In this document: piece after piece, positions 23,801 to 33,647 of the stretch
How the letters are laid out: each line of letters starts with the position of its first letter
Numbering within the stretch: the stretch's first letter is position 1
NCBI GenBank assembly: GCA_032358255.1
Contig: JAULBX010006886.1
Coordinates: 58,776 to 122,775, forward strand
Origin: Heterotrichella gracilis
Taxonomy: Eukaryota; Sar; Xanthophyceae; Tribonematales; Xanthonemataceae
Reading direction: 5' to 3'
Length of the DNA stretch: 64,000 bases
The notes under the pieces: generated by a model
The model's input: only the letters and a program-made list of their open reading frames with translations
Told to the model about the DNA's origin: nothing
Databases searched by the model: none
Made by a program: the position numbers and the translations under genes

Positions 23801-26246
23801 ACCTGCACCATATACATAAAGACCTCTGATCATGGTATGTGGTAAAAATATGGGCGGAGAAGCAATTGTGCTAGGCATCATCTACAGTGGTCCACGTGGG
23901 TTGGCTAGCCTACCTGGATGAGCGGGCTGTCCGTGGTGAGCGCATTGAAGTCGTAGTTGAACACTGCCTTGCCAATCACGTCCAGCGTCAGCTGGGAGAA
24001 GCACGCCTCCATGTCGATGGCTTCACCGGAGGCAGCAGCCACCTGCAGGGTGAGGGTGGGGTGGGGATCAGGGCGGCATGGCAAATGTGTCGGGTGGGCA
24101 GTAGTTGATTCTGAGTCAGGGTTGCCACAATGTCCAATCACAATGTCTTCAATCGCACGGGCAATGGATGCCTGTCATCGCTCATTTGCATTCAGCGTTG
24201 TTCCTGTGCCAGGTTGCTGGTGGTCTTCAACCCACAATCTGATACAGTACACGACAGATACATACATAGAAACTTACAACTTAAAAAGTGATTGGAAATT
24301 GACAATGAAAAACTAACGGTGGCCGCATGCACATGCACATGCACGTTACCCACCTTGAGCCTATCATGCAGCGCACGCTACCACATACGCAACTCAAATT
24401 AAAAATCGTCCCCAACAAAGTACCCTTCACCCCCCGCATCCACATGCAACAATGTATAATACCCCCACCTTGAGCTTGTCATTCAGGTGCACCGCCGAGG
24501 GCCCAAACACGCGCGCAATCATGATATCCAGATAGGCGCGGTGCAGGGATGGCGCCACCGCCTTGCGCCGCACGCGCCACTGCTCGCCGCAGGCGATGGC
24601 GAACCCGTCCCCAAACAGGAACTGCGCAACCTCCGCCACGATGCCCTTGTTGTACACGTTGCGCTGCGGGTTGTCGCTGCCGCGCAGCACGTGCTTGGCG
24701 GCTGCTGGGTCCGACACCACCAGGAAGCTGGACACAGGTCCTGCATGGAGGAGGGAAATTCAATCCCCCAGATGAGAGTGGGGAGTAGGACCGCCACTGC
24801 ATTTAAATGCATTGTTGCAGCCCCCTGTTTGCAAGCTACTGGTTGACCCTGATTCATATGGAGGTTAAGAAGCTACTCCTGCGTCGCGCAGTGATCCAGT
24901 AGACAGCCTGTTACGGAGCTAGGCAGCGGAGAGGGAGCACGCAGAGGGGCAGATTGGATGTGGTCAAGGCCCTCGCCAAGGGGTACACAGATCCAACCAT
25001 TTCGTGATGCGGCGAGGATGCAAGATGCCGTGCACTTGCATTTGCATTTGCACACCCGCGATCAGCAGCTCGGATTGCCCTGTGCCTGATGTTGGTGAGC
25101 CTCAGAGCTATGCCAAGAAGTATCCACACCATTGAGGGCAAGGGCATGAGCTGGGGGATGAGCCACAGGTCACATGGCATCACCTTGTGCCAAACAACAC
25201 AGTTTCATATAGCATGGGATCAGCATGGACAAGGTAGACACAGTGCTGGCTGACTTCTCACTTGTACACCAGCTCACTATGACACAGCGCCTTACCTGTG
25301 GGAAGCAGGTACACCGGCCCCGTCTCCTGCATCCACTTGAACAGCGCCTTGAACAGCGCCCCACCCAGCAGGTCCTTGATGTCGTCAAACTTGGCATCAG
25401 CGACAGGTACATCCTGCCACAGTGGCAAAATTCAGAAAAGATGCACGGCTGGCGAGGCTGGCTGCCTGTTACTGCACTGCTGAAACTCCCCCCCAACTCT
25501 ACATACTGTCCGGTACTCAAGGCGCATCAGGTGGTTCAATGCCAATGCGGGGCAGTGCTGCAAACCTATGGCACTCCCCTAATGGGTTATCACAGGAGAT
25601 CTAGACGGACCAGCTTTTACTGCTAAGTGTGTGTCAGAGGTGGCTATGTGTGTGTCCCGGTGCGCGGCACACGCCATGCGCAACTCACCGACTTGCCTCC
25701 CCACAGCCTCGCCAGCTGCGTGAGCCAGTTTGGGCTCACAAAGGACGTCCCTGCTCCAGCTGCGTCTATGAGCTTGCCACCCTCCACTGACGAGCGCTGC
25801 AGTGGGGGCACAACTGGTGGGCAACAGGCGGGTGGGTGGACAGGGTGAGAGTCTGCCCTGCTAACAGTCAGGGGTAGTGGTCCAGGCAACGTGATAGGCT
25901 CTAACCTTAACCAGGCAAGCAACCAAGGAAGGGGTTGGTGGACCTCATGGGCAGCACCCCCTGGCAAGTCACCCATAAGAAGTTTGGAGGGATAGACAAT
26001 CCTTACTAGACAATCCTTACCAGCACATGCCCCTATCCATGCTACTTGGTATAGAGGTGGAACGTTGGCAGCACACAGCGTGCTTCAACACCCTACCTCT
26101 TCTGGGTCGGTGCTTGCTCTGCATATGTGCCTGGGCCTGAGCTGTGCCCGCAAAGGGCGAGGCCTAGGGGCGGGGCATGGGCGAGATGCCTGGGACCCGG
26201 CAGCAAGGGCTGTGCTGGTGCCCTGTTGATGTTGCAGGGCACGCAT
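20871..26246 (-). CDS. CYP97C: Cytochrome P450 CYP97C, carotene epsilon-ring hydroxylase (LUT1 type)
   Basis: Hydroxylates the epsilon ring of alpha-carotene derivatives on the way to lutein, in chloroplast membranes. Ten exons read right to left: 26246-26097, 25796-25689, 25413-25296, 24740-24469, 24042-23914, 23540-23355, 23064-22867, 22382-22220, 21615-21456, 21105-20871; 572 residues. Exon 1 is a classical transit peptide ([20 protein letters not shown] onward, Arg-rich, no acid until its end). Family blocks: [47 protein letters not shown]-helix [12 protein letters not shown] (362-373), ExxR at Glu419/Arg422, and the heme loop [13 protein letters not shown] with Cys506. The [13 protein letters not shown] and NGLYMYV signatures point to CYP97C rather than CYP97A. 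Introns 4, 7 and 8 contain decayed copies of adjacent exon edges. Plant LUT1 is about 540 residues; the start is chosen because the spliced transit peptide then closes in phase 0. Confidence 0.92.
21966..22262 (-). repeat. Repeated copies of CYP97C exon 8 donor edge
   Basis: The true edge (22210-22260, CAGCACCCACCTGGCAGCAC followed by exon 8 end) is echoed at 21966-22024 (GTCAGCACTGACCTGGCACC) and 22060-22112 (GTCAGCACTGACCTAGCAAC). A partial third copy is near 22160-22190. The two intron copies differ less from each other than from the exon. CCCTAAATCCTAG and CCCTAAACCCC telomere-like pieces lie between copies. Confidence 0.75.
22440..22690 (-). repeat. Copies of CYP97C exon 8 acceptor edge within intron 7
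   Basis: The true acceptor context on the plus strand is GGGCCTGCGCACGCCAGGGG near 22379-22398. Related strings recur near 22450 (GGTCTGGGCATGCCAGGAGG), 22565-22590 (CTGCATGCACACGCCAGGGG) and 22643-22664 (GAGCCTGCGCACGCCCGGGG). The 22526-22590 copy also carries sequence like an internal part of exon 8 (CTTGAGGGCCAGGTAGACAT against CTTGAGGGCAAGGTAGTCCT), with a deletion between. Confidence 0.7.
24346..24385 (-). repeat. Copy of CYP97C exon 4 donor edge in intron 4
   Basis: ACCCACCTTGAGCCTATCAT at about 24349 resembles the true exon end CCCCCACCTTGAGCTTGTCA at 24462-24481, including the donor. Shorter and more decayed than the other echoes. Confidence 0.5.
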
Positions 26247-26933
26247 TGTGCCTGTATACTTCAAAGCAACTGCCAGTACTTCTTGCTAGTTGCCCACTTC
26301 AACCTAACTTCAAGGAGGCTTGCATGCATGCAGCAGGGGACGCTGGCAAACTCTGCGGGGTGGTTGCAAGCAGCTGATATCAACAACTGAGACTGTGTGC
26401 CACAATGCATCGCTACATTCTGTTAAAGGATACGTTGCTTGGGTGACGCCACAAGTTTCGCTGCACGAGAAGGAGACCCACTCGAGTGACAGCTGATAAA
26501 AGCCACCGTGGCAGCCGACCTATCTGAAACTGGACATGCGGGCGAGTAGAAAGGGTCAAGATGCTGAGTCCCACAGAGTTTGCTTCAAGGACTAGCCAAG
26601 ATACCTCGCAAGTATATGAGCGGTTGGTCATATCCAGTCTGTAGCCCGCTAGCGCCTGATAGTAGTGGAAACTGCGGCATCTGTTACCCAACCCATTTCC
26701 ACAGTGACGTCTGTACTAGTGCTAGCAGCAGCTTGAATCCATACTTTATACCCATAGCTGTTTCAACCAATAAGCTCATAGACCGCGCACCACACTTTGT
26801 TCTGCTGCATGTGCGCTAGTTGAGGCTACCAAGCCCACCAAGGCAGCCAGTGCACTGTACGGAGCCACCGGTGGTGAGCCACCTTGCTTCTTATTCCAGC
26901 TAGAGTGCTGTCAGGTGCTTCAGTTGCAGCCTG
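26247..26933. promoter_or_regulatory. Divergent promoter region, CYP97C / mS26
   Basis: A 687-bp space between outward-facing starts. No element was assigned. Contains a TGCATGCATGCAG run near 26322. Confidence 0.4.
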
Positions 26934-27971
26934 ATGCATCGTCGTGGGACGCTGGTGGTGGGCAGGCAACTATTCCAGTGTGCAGAGCAGCTAGGTGCCG
27001 CCCCACAGGCAGTTGCAGCACCACAAGTGCCCTTCTGCTTGCAAGCACGGAGGAATTATGAGAAGCAGGACTTTGCCAAGCAGAGGAAAAAGTACGAGCA
27101 GGACATGAACGAGCTCAGGAAGCAGTGGTATGCAGAGATGGAGGAGCGCAGGGCTCGCACAGCAGCAATCAACAAGGAGAGGGCGGAAGCTGCTCTCCTT
27201 AAGCAAGAAACAGCCAAGCTAGAAAGATTGCAGAAAATGCAGACAACCACGCAAGAGCACGTGGCCGCGCAAATGGCACTGCAGCGGCGCAAGGTGGGTA
27301 GTTGGGCTAGGATTAGCTTGTGCCCGTATATGCATGCATTGCATGGGGTATATGTTTGCATTGCATTGCATTCCCGGCAGCTTGGACACTGGCATAATGC
27401 ATACACCAGCCTATTGCATTTTTTTGGCGCCTTGAGTGCCACTTGTTGCCAGTGTTTGCAAAGAAACCCAGACACTGCTCGACAGCCACCTAGGCATTGA
27501 AGCATGCCCTCCATGCTTGTTGCCCTCCGCCTGTAGGAGGCGGAAACGCGAGAGTCTGCCAGGAAGCGGGAGCTCAGAGAACGAGTCCTTGATGATATGC
27601 GGGCGGCAAGGTACTGACCCTGGTGCCCTGTACAGCACCTGTCACCTCCCGCATGCTCACTCAGTCAGGCCTGCACGTGCATCGCCTTGTTGCGCTGGCC
27701 CTTGCTGAGCAATGATGCGTCTGCTCATGGGCTGTCACCAGTGCCATACAGTCTTGTCCAAAAATGCTTTCACCTGATACAATCGCCTATATGGGCTGTG
27801 CACTAGTGTTGCACAATCTTGCACAGCTGGGGCAGATACGTTGTTTACTAAGTGCTTGCATGGCGCAGGGTGGACTGGCTGACGGAGCAAAGCAAAGACT
27901 GGATACGGGAAGACGAGCTGGAGGCCAGGATAGAAGAGGCGCTGCAACACCCAGTGCCGTTGTACAGCTAG
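26934..27971 (+). CDS. MRPS26: Mitochondrial small-ribosomal-subunit protein mS26-like
   Basis: Three exons, 26934-27293, 27537-27610 and 27869-27971, encode 178 residues. The first 40 residues (MHRRGTLVVGRQLFQ onward) are basic and free of acidic residues until Glu18, as in a mitochondrial presequence. The body is a long charged helix (KQRKKYEQDMNELRKQWYAE, RRARTAAINKERAEAAL). The end WIREDELEARIEEALQHP matches the mS26 C-terminal signature 'FIT.ENLEARIEEAL'. Length and helical shape fit mS26, a component of the mitoribosome small subunit. The family call is by the C-terminal motif only; a generic coiled-coil protein is the alternative. Divergent from CYP97C and convergent with the DUF948-like gene. 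Confidence 0.55.
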
Positions 27972-28300
27972 CGCCCTGCCACCCTTGTGTACAGTAGAGG
28001 AAATAGTTGGGTTATTCTGGACTGGACAGGATTGGACTAGCCTGGATTTCTGCTGATACAAGTTGCTACAATGCCAGCATGGTACCTACTAAATTTGCAG
28101 GTCCAGTATGCAACTTGCTCGGTGGCGCTTAGCTTGCCATGGCCCTTACTACGGGTGCCTAATAGGGCAGCAGGCAAAATCTATGATACATTGGAAGTAG
28201 AGAGCTATTCAGTGGCCAGTGGGCGCATGCACACAGCAGTGCACCCTGAGCTCCTACGCGATCTGCCCCTTATTGTCTGCTGTAACGTGTTAGTAACGTG
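27972..28300. other. Convergent intergenic region mS26 / DUF948-like
   Basis: A 329-bp shared 3' flank. No coding or RNA feature seen. Confidence 0.5.
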
Positions 28301-29615
28301 TCACACTGCACCCCCAGGTTTTGCCACCTGGGAACCCTTGCCAGGCTGACCCACACCCCGCGTTGCCCGCCTGTTGGCCTCCAGGTTTCGCCTGGACACT
28401 CGATATGCAGTGCCCAAAAGCTTAGCTGCGTTCACTGCAAGCCGCGCCCCAGATATCCTTTCGCGTGCCGCTGCAGTTGTTTCAGCCAGAGCACGTGCTT
28501 TTGATGGCAGCTGCGCACGCTCCAGCAACACATGCTCCAAGATGTCTACAGCACAGTTTGCCAGAAGTTACAATACAGAACGGTCTTGGCTTGCAGCATG
28601 TGCATGCAGGTAAACTACTCAAATCAGTTATGCGATGCACACAACAACAACGGTGTGTTGCAAACAGAAACCGTTCACTCCCTGTGTGCACCCGAGACAA
28701 CGTGCCCATGGCTCACCTCGCGAGGCAACCACTCTTTCCTTCACAGCTGGAACCACACCGTGCTGCACCACATGTCCCACAAACTGCCCACTCTGCCGCA
28801 CACCCTGCTCAGCCGATGCCACCGCGCGGGCTGTTGCCTGCACACCGCTGGACACATCCGTGCTGCACACAGAGCACAAAGTGTTGCAATACGCGTTCAA
28901 GCCCACTGCGTAGCGCAAGTACACAAGGAAACAATCAGTGCGGCGGACTGCCATACACCATCAAGTGGATTGCCATGACCCATGTGGCAAGAGATACTGG
29001 TCAGACCACAACGCCCTTGCCAGCATACCTGAGCAGCGTAAACTCTTCAATGCAGTCCGCAAGCTCAATGCCCGACAGCCTCATTGTTGCAGCAGTGTCT
29101 GGCACTTCCTGCTCCAGTGTCTTCATCAGTGAGGCCAGGGCAAGCATGGCGCGCCTGGCAGCCTGCAAGCCAATGCCCAGTGCACAGTCAGGTCACGCGT
29201 GTACTTTTACACAGAGCACACATAGCTGCGAGCTTGGGACGTCACCGCACCAGGATGGAAGGTATCGCAAACACCAGGAAAGTAGCCAACCCTGCTGACA
29301 GTATGAAAGCTGCAAAGCCTAGCAGCAAGTGGCCCAGGCTTGCTGCTGTGGTAGGCTCCAGCCATGCGACTGCTGCATGGGCGGCGAGGGAAGGCCGCTG
29401 TCTGCTGTTTGGACTGGAGAACAGCCCACTAGTGTGCGGGTGCAGCGGTTGTGAGCTCGTTCTAGCTCTGCAGGTGCTTGAACTGCTCGAAAGAATGCAC
29501 AGGGTCCTGCAAGGAGCACATTACATAGCGAGGTTACTGAACCATCCCCACAAGATCTTTACTTTGACAAGCAAACAAGAGGATAAAATACAGCAGCACA
29601 GGCGAACAGTGGCAT
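28301..29615 (-). CDS. DUF948-like plastid membrane protein, function unknown
   Basis: Five exons read right to left: 29615-29563, 29506-29251, 29162-29029, 28862-28717, 28545-28301; 277 residues with all phases closing. Residues 1 to about 55 (MPLFACAAVFYPLVCLSK, then Ser/Thr/Arg-rich) form a plausible chloroplast transit peptide. One hydrophobic segment follows (LGHLLLGFAAFILSAGLATF). Then comes ARRAMLALASLMKTLEQEVP and TAATMRLSGIELADCIEEF, and STDVSSGVQATARAV. This order resembles plant plastid proteins with the DUF948 arrangement '...AAIRLSGMEISDLTMELSDLGQEITQGVRSSTRAV'. The tail is Ala/Arg-rich and helical. Role unknown; a one-pass thylakoid or envelope protein is inferred. The start is supported by a phase-2 splice that links the only nearby ATG exon to the transit region. 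Confidence 0.55.
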
Positions 29616-30380
29616 CCACAAGGCAAGTGCCCCAGCAACTGAGGCAGGGCGCACCGTTGTGGGACTGGTTTTGGCGCACTTGAGATGTGCACAAGCTGCC
29701 TGCGCCCACACCAGAGACGTGGCAAACCCACGCAAGGTTGCAATACCCTAGCATGACTGTACAGCACCGTCATCTCAGCAGGCACTATGAGCCATGCCAG
29801 GACTTGATGGGTGTTGTTCAATCCTCCCCTCAACCGCAGAGCAGTGCTACAGCAGTGCAAGTGCTATCCTCTTCAAAACCGCCTGGTTTGCACAACTATG
29901 TACCTAAACAGTTGCTGTAGGAGCGCTGGGGCAGGGTTCACAACCTGCATGCATCAATCCTGGCATGTGTAATGCATGCAACAAGATTTCACGCTACAAG
30001 AAGCGGCTACCCCCTAGGATTCCTATCGCCCAATTCCACAGTCTTTGTTGAAAGCTTGAAAGGGCAAGAATGGGCACCCTATGGGCACCTTACTTGCTCG
30101 GTCGAGACAGGACATTTATTTGTGGGATCAGGGGGGTTAATGCACACAGGTTGAAAACCAGGCGAGCGCTCGTGGCCAAAGAGTGGGCTTGAAGATGGGA
30201 CTTGTTTCATATGTGAGAGCATCTGTGGCCCTGTGGCAGTGCACGGCCTGTGTCTATTGTGCACAAGAAGGCTGTTTGATCACCTTGTGCGGGGCACTTT
30301 AGTTTTCACTTGGCGTTCGTCGATCACGCGGATTTCTGCGAAGGGGGCAGGTTTCAGACTAGGTCACAATTCCACACAAG
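29616..30380. promoter_or_regulatory. Divergent promoter region, DUF948-like / type I membrane protein
   Basis: A 765-bp region between outward-facing starts. No element assigned and no coding family recognised. Confidence 0.4.
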
Positions 30381-32216
30381 ATGCAGCGGACACACAGCTT
30401 CTGTGGCGTCCTGCTGCTGCTGCTCACCCTGGAAGCAGCCCTTGCGCAGTATGGGTACTATGACACCAACTACTACGACGACTACGAGCTGTACACAGCT
30501 GGGTACCAGTACGATCCATACGACGACGACATTGACGGGTACTACTTCAACCCCAGCACGGGCTACTACGACGACGTGTACGGGGACTACTACTTTGACG
30601 ACATTGAGGACCTGGTGTCGGACTGCAGCCTAAATGAGAAGGGCGAGGTGGAAATCAAGGGTGCGTGGCGGTTCTCTCGGGCAGCAAGGGGACCAGTGCC
30701 AGCAGGAGTGCTTACTGGGGCTGTGCTCTTGTAGGATCACCGGCGTGTGATATCAAGATCCACGGCGCTGACACTGCAGCAGAGCTGCTCCCCGGAGGCC
30801 TTGATGGTGTCTATAAAGTGTGGTCTTGCCAGAACGGGAGGCCCATGTACAAACGGGAGAAGAGCCCCGAAGGAGGTGAGTGATGGGTTTTGGTCCTGAG
30901 TATGCCAGCAAGCAGGCAGCGATCGGACCAGCAGACGCTGAACAAAGTCTAAAGTTGTAACTTTCTGCCTCCTTTCTTGTGGGAAGCAGGCCACAGCACA
31001 CCTTCTTGCTATGTTCCACCAGCATGGAAGGAAATTGCACAACATCATGGCACTGTCACGCTGTTTTGCCAAGAACCTTTTGTGCAATCATGGTGCATTA
31101 CCACTTTGCATTACTGGGGATACACTCCGTTGTGTTTTTTCCCCTCCTGTTATCGTTCACTTTGTGTAGATGGCACACGTTCCTTGACTGAGGTCACACT
31201 TTGTGCTGTGAATGTTGCAGAGGACAGGATCATGTGGTACTCCTCACGTTTCAGAGACTGGGATGTCAACAAGGGCACAGAAGTATTGGAGGTGCGTTGG
31301 TGCTCTGTTTATGGTCAGACCAAAGGATACCTGAAGTCCAGCTTTTTGATAAAAGTACAAAATCATGGGACGATGGAACACACCAAAACCCTGGCGTGGC
31401 TTACAGGACGATATTTTGCTGTATGGAGGCAGCGGGGGTACGGAGACTCGCCCTCAAGGCATTACCAGCAGTTGGGCTGTGGTCTCTGAGTTCAGCAAGG
31501 ATTATCAAGAGGGTGATGTAAGTCGATGAGCACTGGCTGCGTCCACGTGCTGCGTTTTGCTGTGGAGGAATACCCTACTTTGGCTGTGCATGTTCAGTTG
31601 GTCTGCGCAGTTTGCTCCATAAATTAGTATTGTAAGTGCTCATCTGATCACGGTGTATTACCCTGCAGGCTGAGTACAAGCAAGTGCCAACTATCAAGGT
31701 GACCTGTGTTAATGGCACTGGCGCAGCAGTAAATGGCACTGTTGATGATGGCTCTATCTCAGGTATGTGAGGCACAGTCGCTTGCCACCGTCGCTTGCGC
31801 ACGGCACAGCAACCTTTTGCTAACCACCTTTTTTGTTGCAGTCAACCTTGACACATACTCCAAGAGGCCTCTTCTCACCGATGACGAGATTGAGGCAAGG
31901 TACCGCATGATCTACCAAAGGGCGGCAGCCAGGAAAGCAGCATCTGCCGAGGCTAGCCCAGAGGTCAACCTGGTAAGGGACGAAGGGGGTTGCTTGGATG
32001 CTGCTTGGTCGGTTCTTTGCAGCGGGTCACAACGTGTGCTCCTTGTGTGCGCAGGGCCTTGTCTCCATTTTTGTTTTCGCTGGGTTGGGCATCGTATTTG
32101 GCTTGCCCTTCTTGGTGGCGAGAAACAGGAAGATGAGGAGGGAGGGTACCAAGAGCGGAGGCTTCAGCATATCCTCGCTGCTCCAGCAAAGCAAGAAGCG
32201 CGGCCACGCGTTGTGA
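30381..32216 (+). CDS. Type I membrane protein with Tyr/Asp-rich ectodomain, unknown family
   Basis: Seven exons, 30381-30660, 30735-30875, 31221-31291, 31407-31517, 31669-31762, 31842-31972 and 32055-32216, give 329 residues. The N-terminus MQRTHSFCGVLLLLLTLEAA followed by LAQ is a clear secretory signal peptide. Next comes a Tyr/Asp-rich stretch (YGYYDTNYYDDYELYTAGYQ, continuing to about residue 75). A Cys-containing domain follows (CDIKIHG, VYKVWSCQNGRPMYK, IMWYSSRFRDWDV), then ILLYGGSGG, VKVTCVNGTGAAVNGT with N-glycosylation sequons, and an acidic linker. The last exon holds one membrane segment (LVSIFVFAGLGIVFGLPFLV) and a basic cytosolic tail RNRKMRREGTKSGG. Orientation and topology follow from signal plus single stop-transfer. 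No homologous family is recalled. Exon 4 has an alternative upstream acceptor (31347-31350 region) that would add a kelch-like segment but breaks the frame at about 31405. Confidence 0.75.
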
Positions 32217-33647
32217 GAGCTTACTGGTGTACTTTGCAGCCAGCAGTGTTATGGGGGTTAGGGAGAAAACCACAAGAGTGGCAGTAGATTTGGTTTGAGC
32301 AGTGGCGCAACTGGACAGCGGCGAACCTCAACCTGTTGCAGCAGCAGGCCATGTCCAAACCGTTCTATAAGTTATTTGACAGGGTTAAATACACAGCACA
32401 AACTGGCGATGTTGGTGTCAAAAGACAGGCTTGCGAGGCTTCAGCCTGGGGCGCTGGTGCAAGTACTACATAAAAAGGGGCATGTGGTGCTGTCTTTTCC
32501 CAAGCATTTACCTTGTTTCCCCAGTTGCCTTGCCGTCAAGGCAGCAGTGACCCACAAAAGTACAGAAATAGGGATATTGCTTTTTGTCCGGCTAAAACCT
32601 TTTTATTTTACTCAAAGTAGTCCTTGCATGCATGGGCACTATTGCTACGACTGCGGCACACGTGTATGGGCCTTTCTGTTTAACTGGGAGTTATACCTGT
32701 CGTGTTGTGCCTATACTGAAGCATGCTGCTGTCACAAAGTGCATGTTATGTGGTCTCTAGTAGCGCTCGATCCCTATCAGTTACAATTACACATTTCTCC
32801 CCCACGTGTCTGCTCCATCACGGCTCTGACGAGGCAGAGTGTGGGCTTGTGACAAGGCCTAAAATGCCATTGTAACTCAGCCTGTGCTGCAAACCAAGTC
32901 AAAGACTTGAGGCACTCATCATCTGGTGCCTTGGCGTGCTAAACCTTGCAAAGGATAGCCACTGGGCCGGCCAGAGGCAGGCTAACGAGACATGGCATAT
33001 ATGCAATTGTGGCACCGTGCATTGGCAATATGGCACGGTAGGCAGGGTACTACATGGACAAGCAAGGAGAACTGGGCATGATGTGCACAAAAAGGACTGC
33101 TGCAGCACAGTGCTGAGTATAGCCGCTCCAGGAGGAAACTTAAAACACTCGGGGTGATCAGATAATATCGAATGGTTCAAAAGTGAAATCTTAGCTGTCC
33201 CAAACTTTTAATATTGAGGGAAATTATGCTAGAGTTGTGAAGGTATGTCGATGCAAAACACATCCTGAAGCTCGCCTGCATAGCCCACTGTGGTTGTCAT
33301 TGCTTTCCCAAATTGTTGACATCAACCTGTTAGCTGCAACAGGGACCATAATCCCACACCGCCACAGCTGCTTGTCGAAGCTCAATGGACAATTTGCCCT
33401 GAAACTGGCTCCTGCAATACCCTATCCAACACATGCAGCAGCCGCAACAAGATTCAATGCGCCAACACTGCTCTGGAGACTGTGGCATGGCACAGCAATG
33501 CCGCGTTTGCAACATGCCTTCTTGCCAGATTCAAATAACGGCTAGCCTGCGCAGCTAAAATCTGACAGCAACACTGGCTGCGCAGTTGCCCTCGCTCCTC
33601 AACTTTTCAACTTGGGCAGCAACAGCGCGCACGAAGCAGCAAGTCTA
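32217..33647. other. Convergent intergenic region, type I membrane protein / TOM1-like
   Basis: About 1.4 kb; 3' UTRs of both genes. A TGTAA lies at 32871-32875. No conserved exon, RNA gene or repeat recognised. Confidence 0.5.
32871..32875 (+). terminator. Candidate TGTAA poly(A) signal
   Basis: TGTAA about 655 bp after the type I membrane protein stop; a long 3' UTR would be needed, so support is weak. Confidence 0.25.

Noticed and set aside
28465-29298. 277-codon plus-strand open frame
   Set aside because: It lies antisense to the DUF948-like exons and introns and has no family features (Cys/His/Pro-rich), so it is a shadow frame.
30977-31489. 170-codon plus frame in the type I membrane gene
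   Set aside because: Runs across two introns and shifts out of the exon 4 frame; content is not protein-like beyond the true exons.
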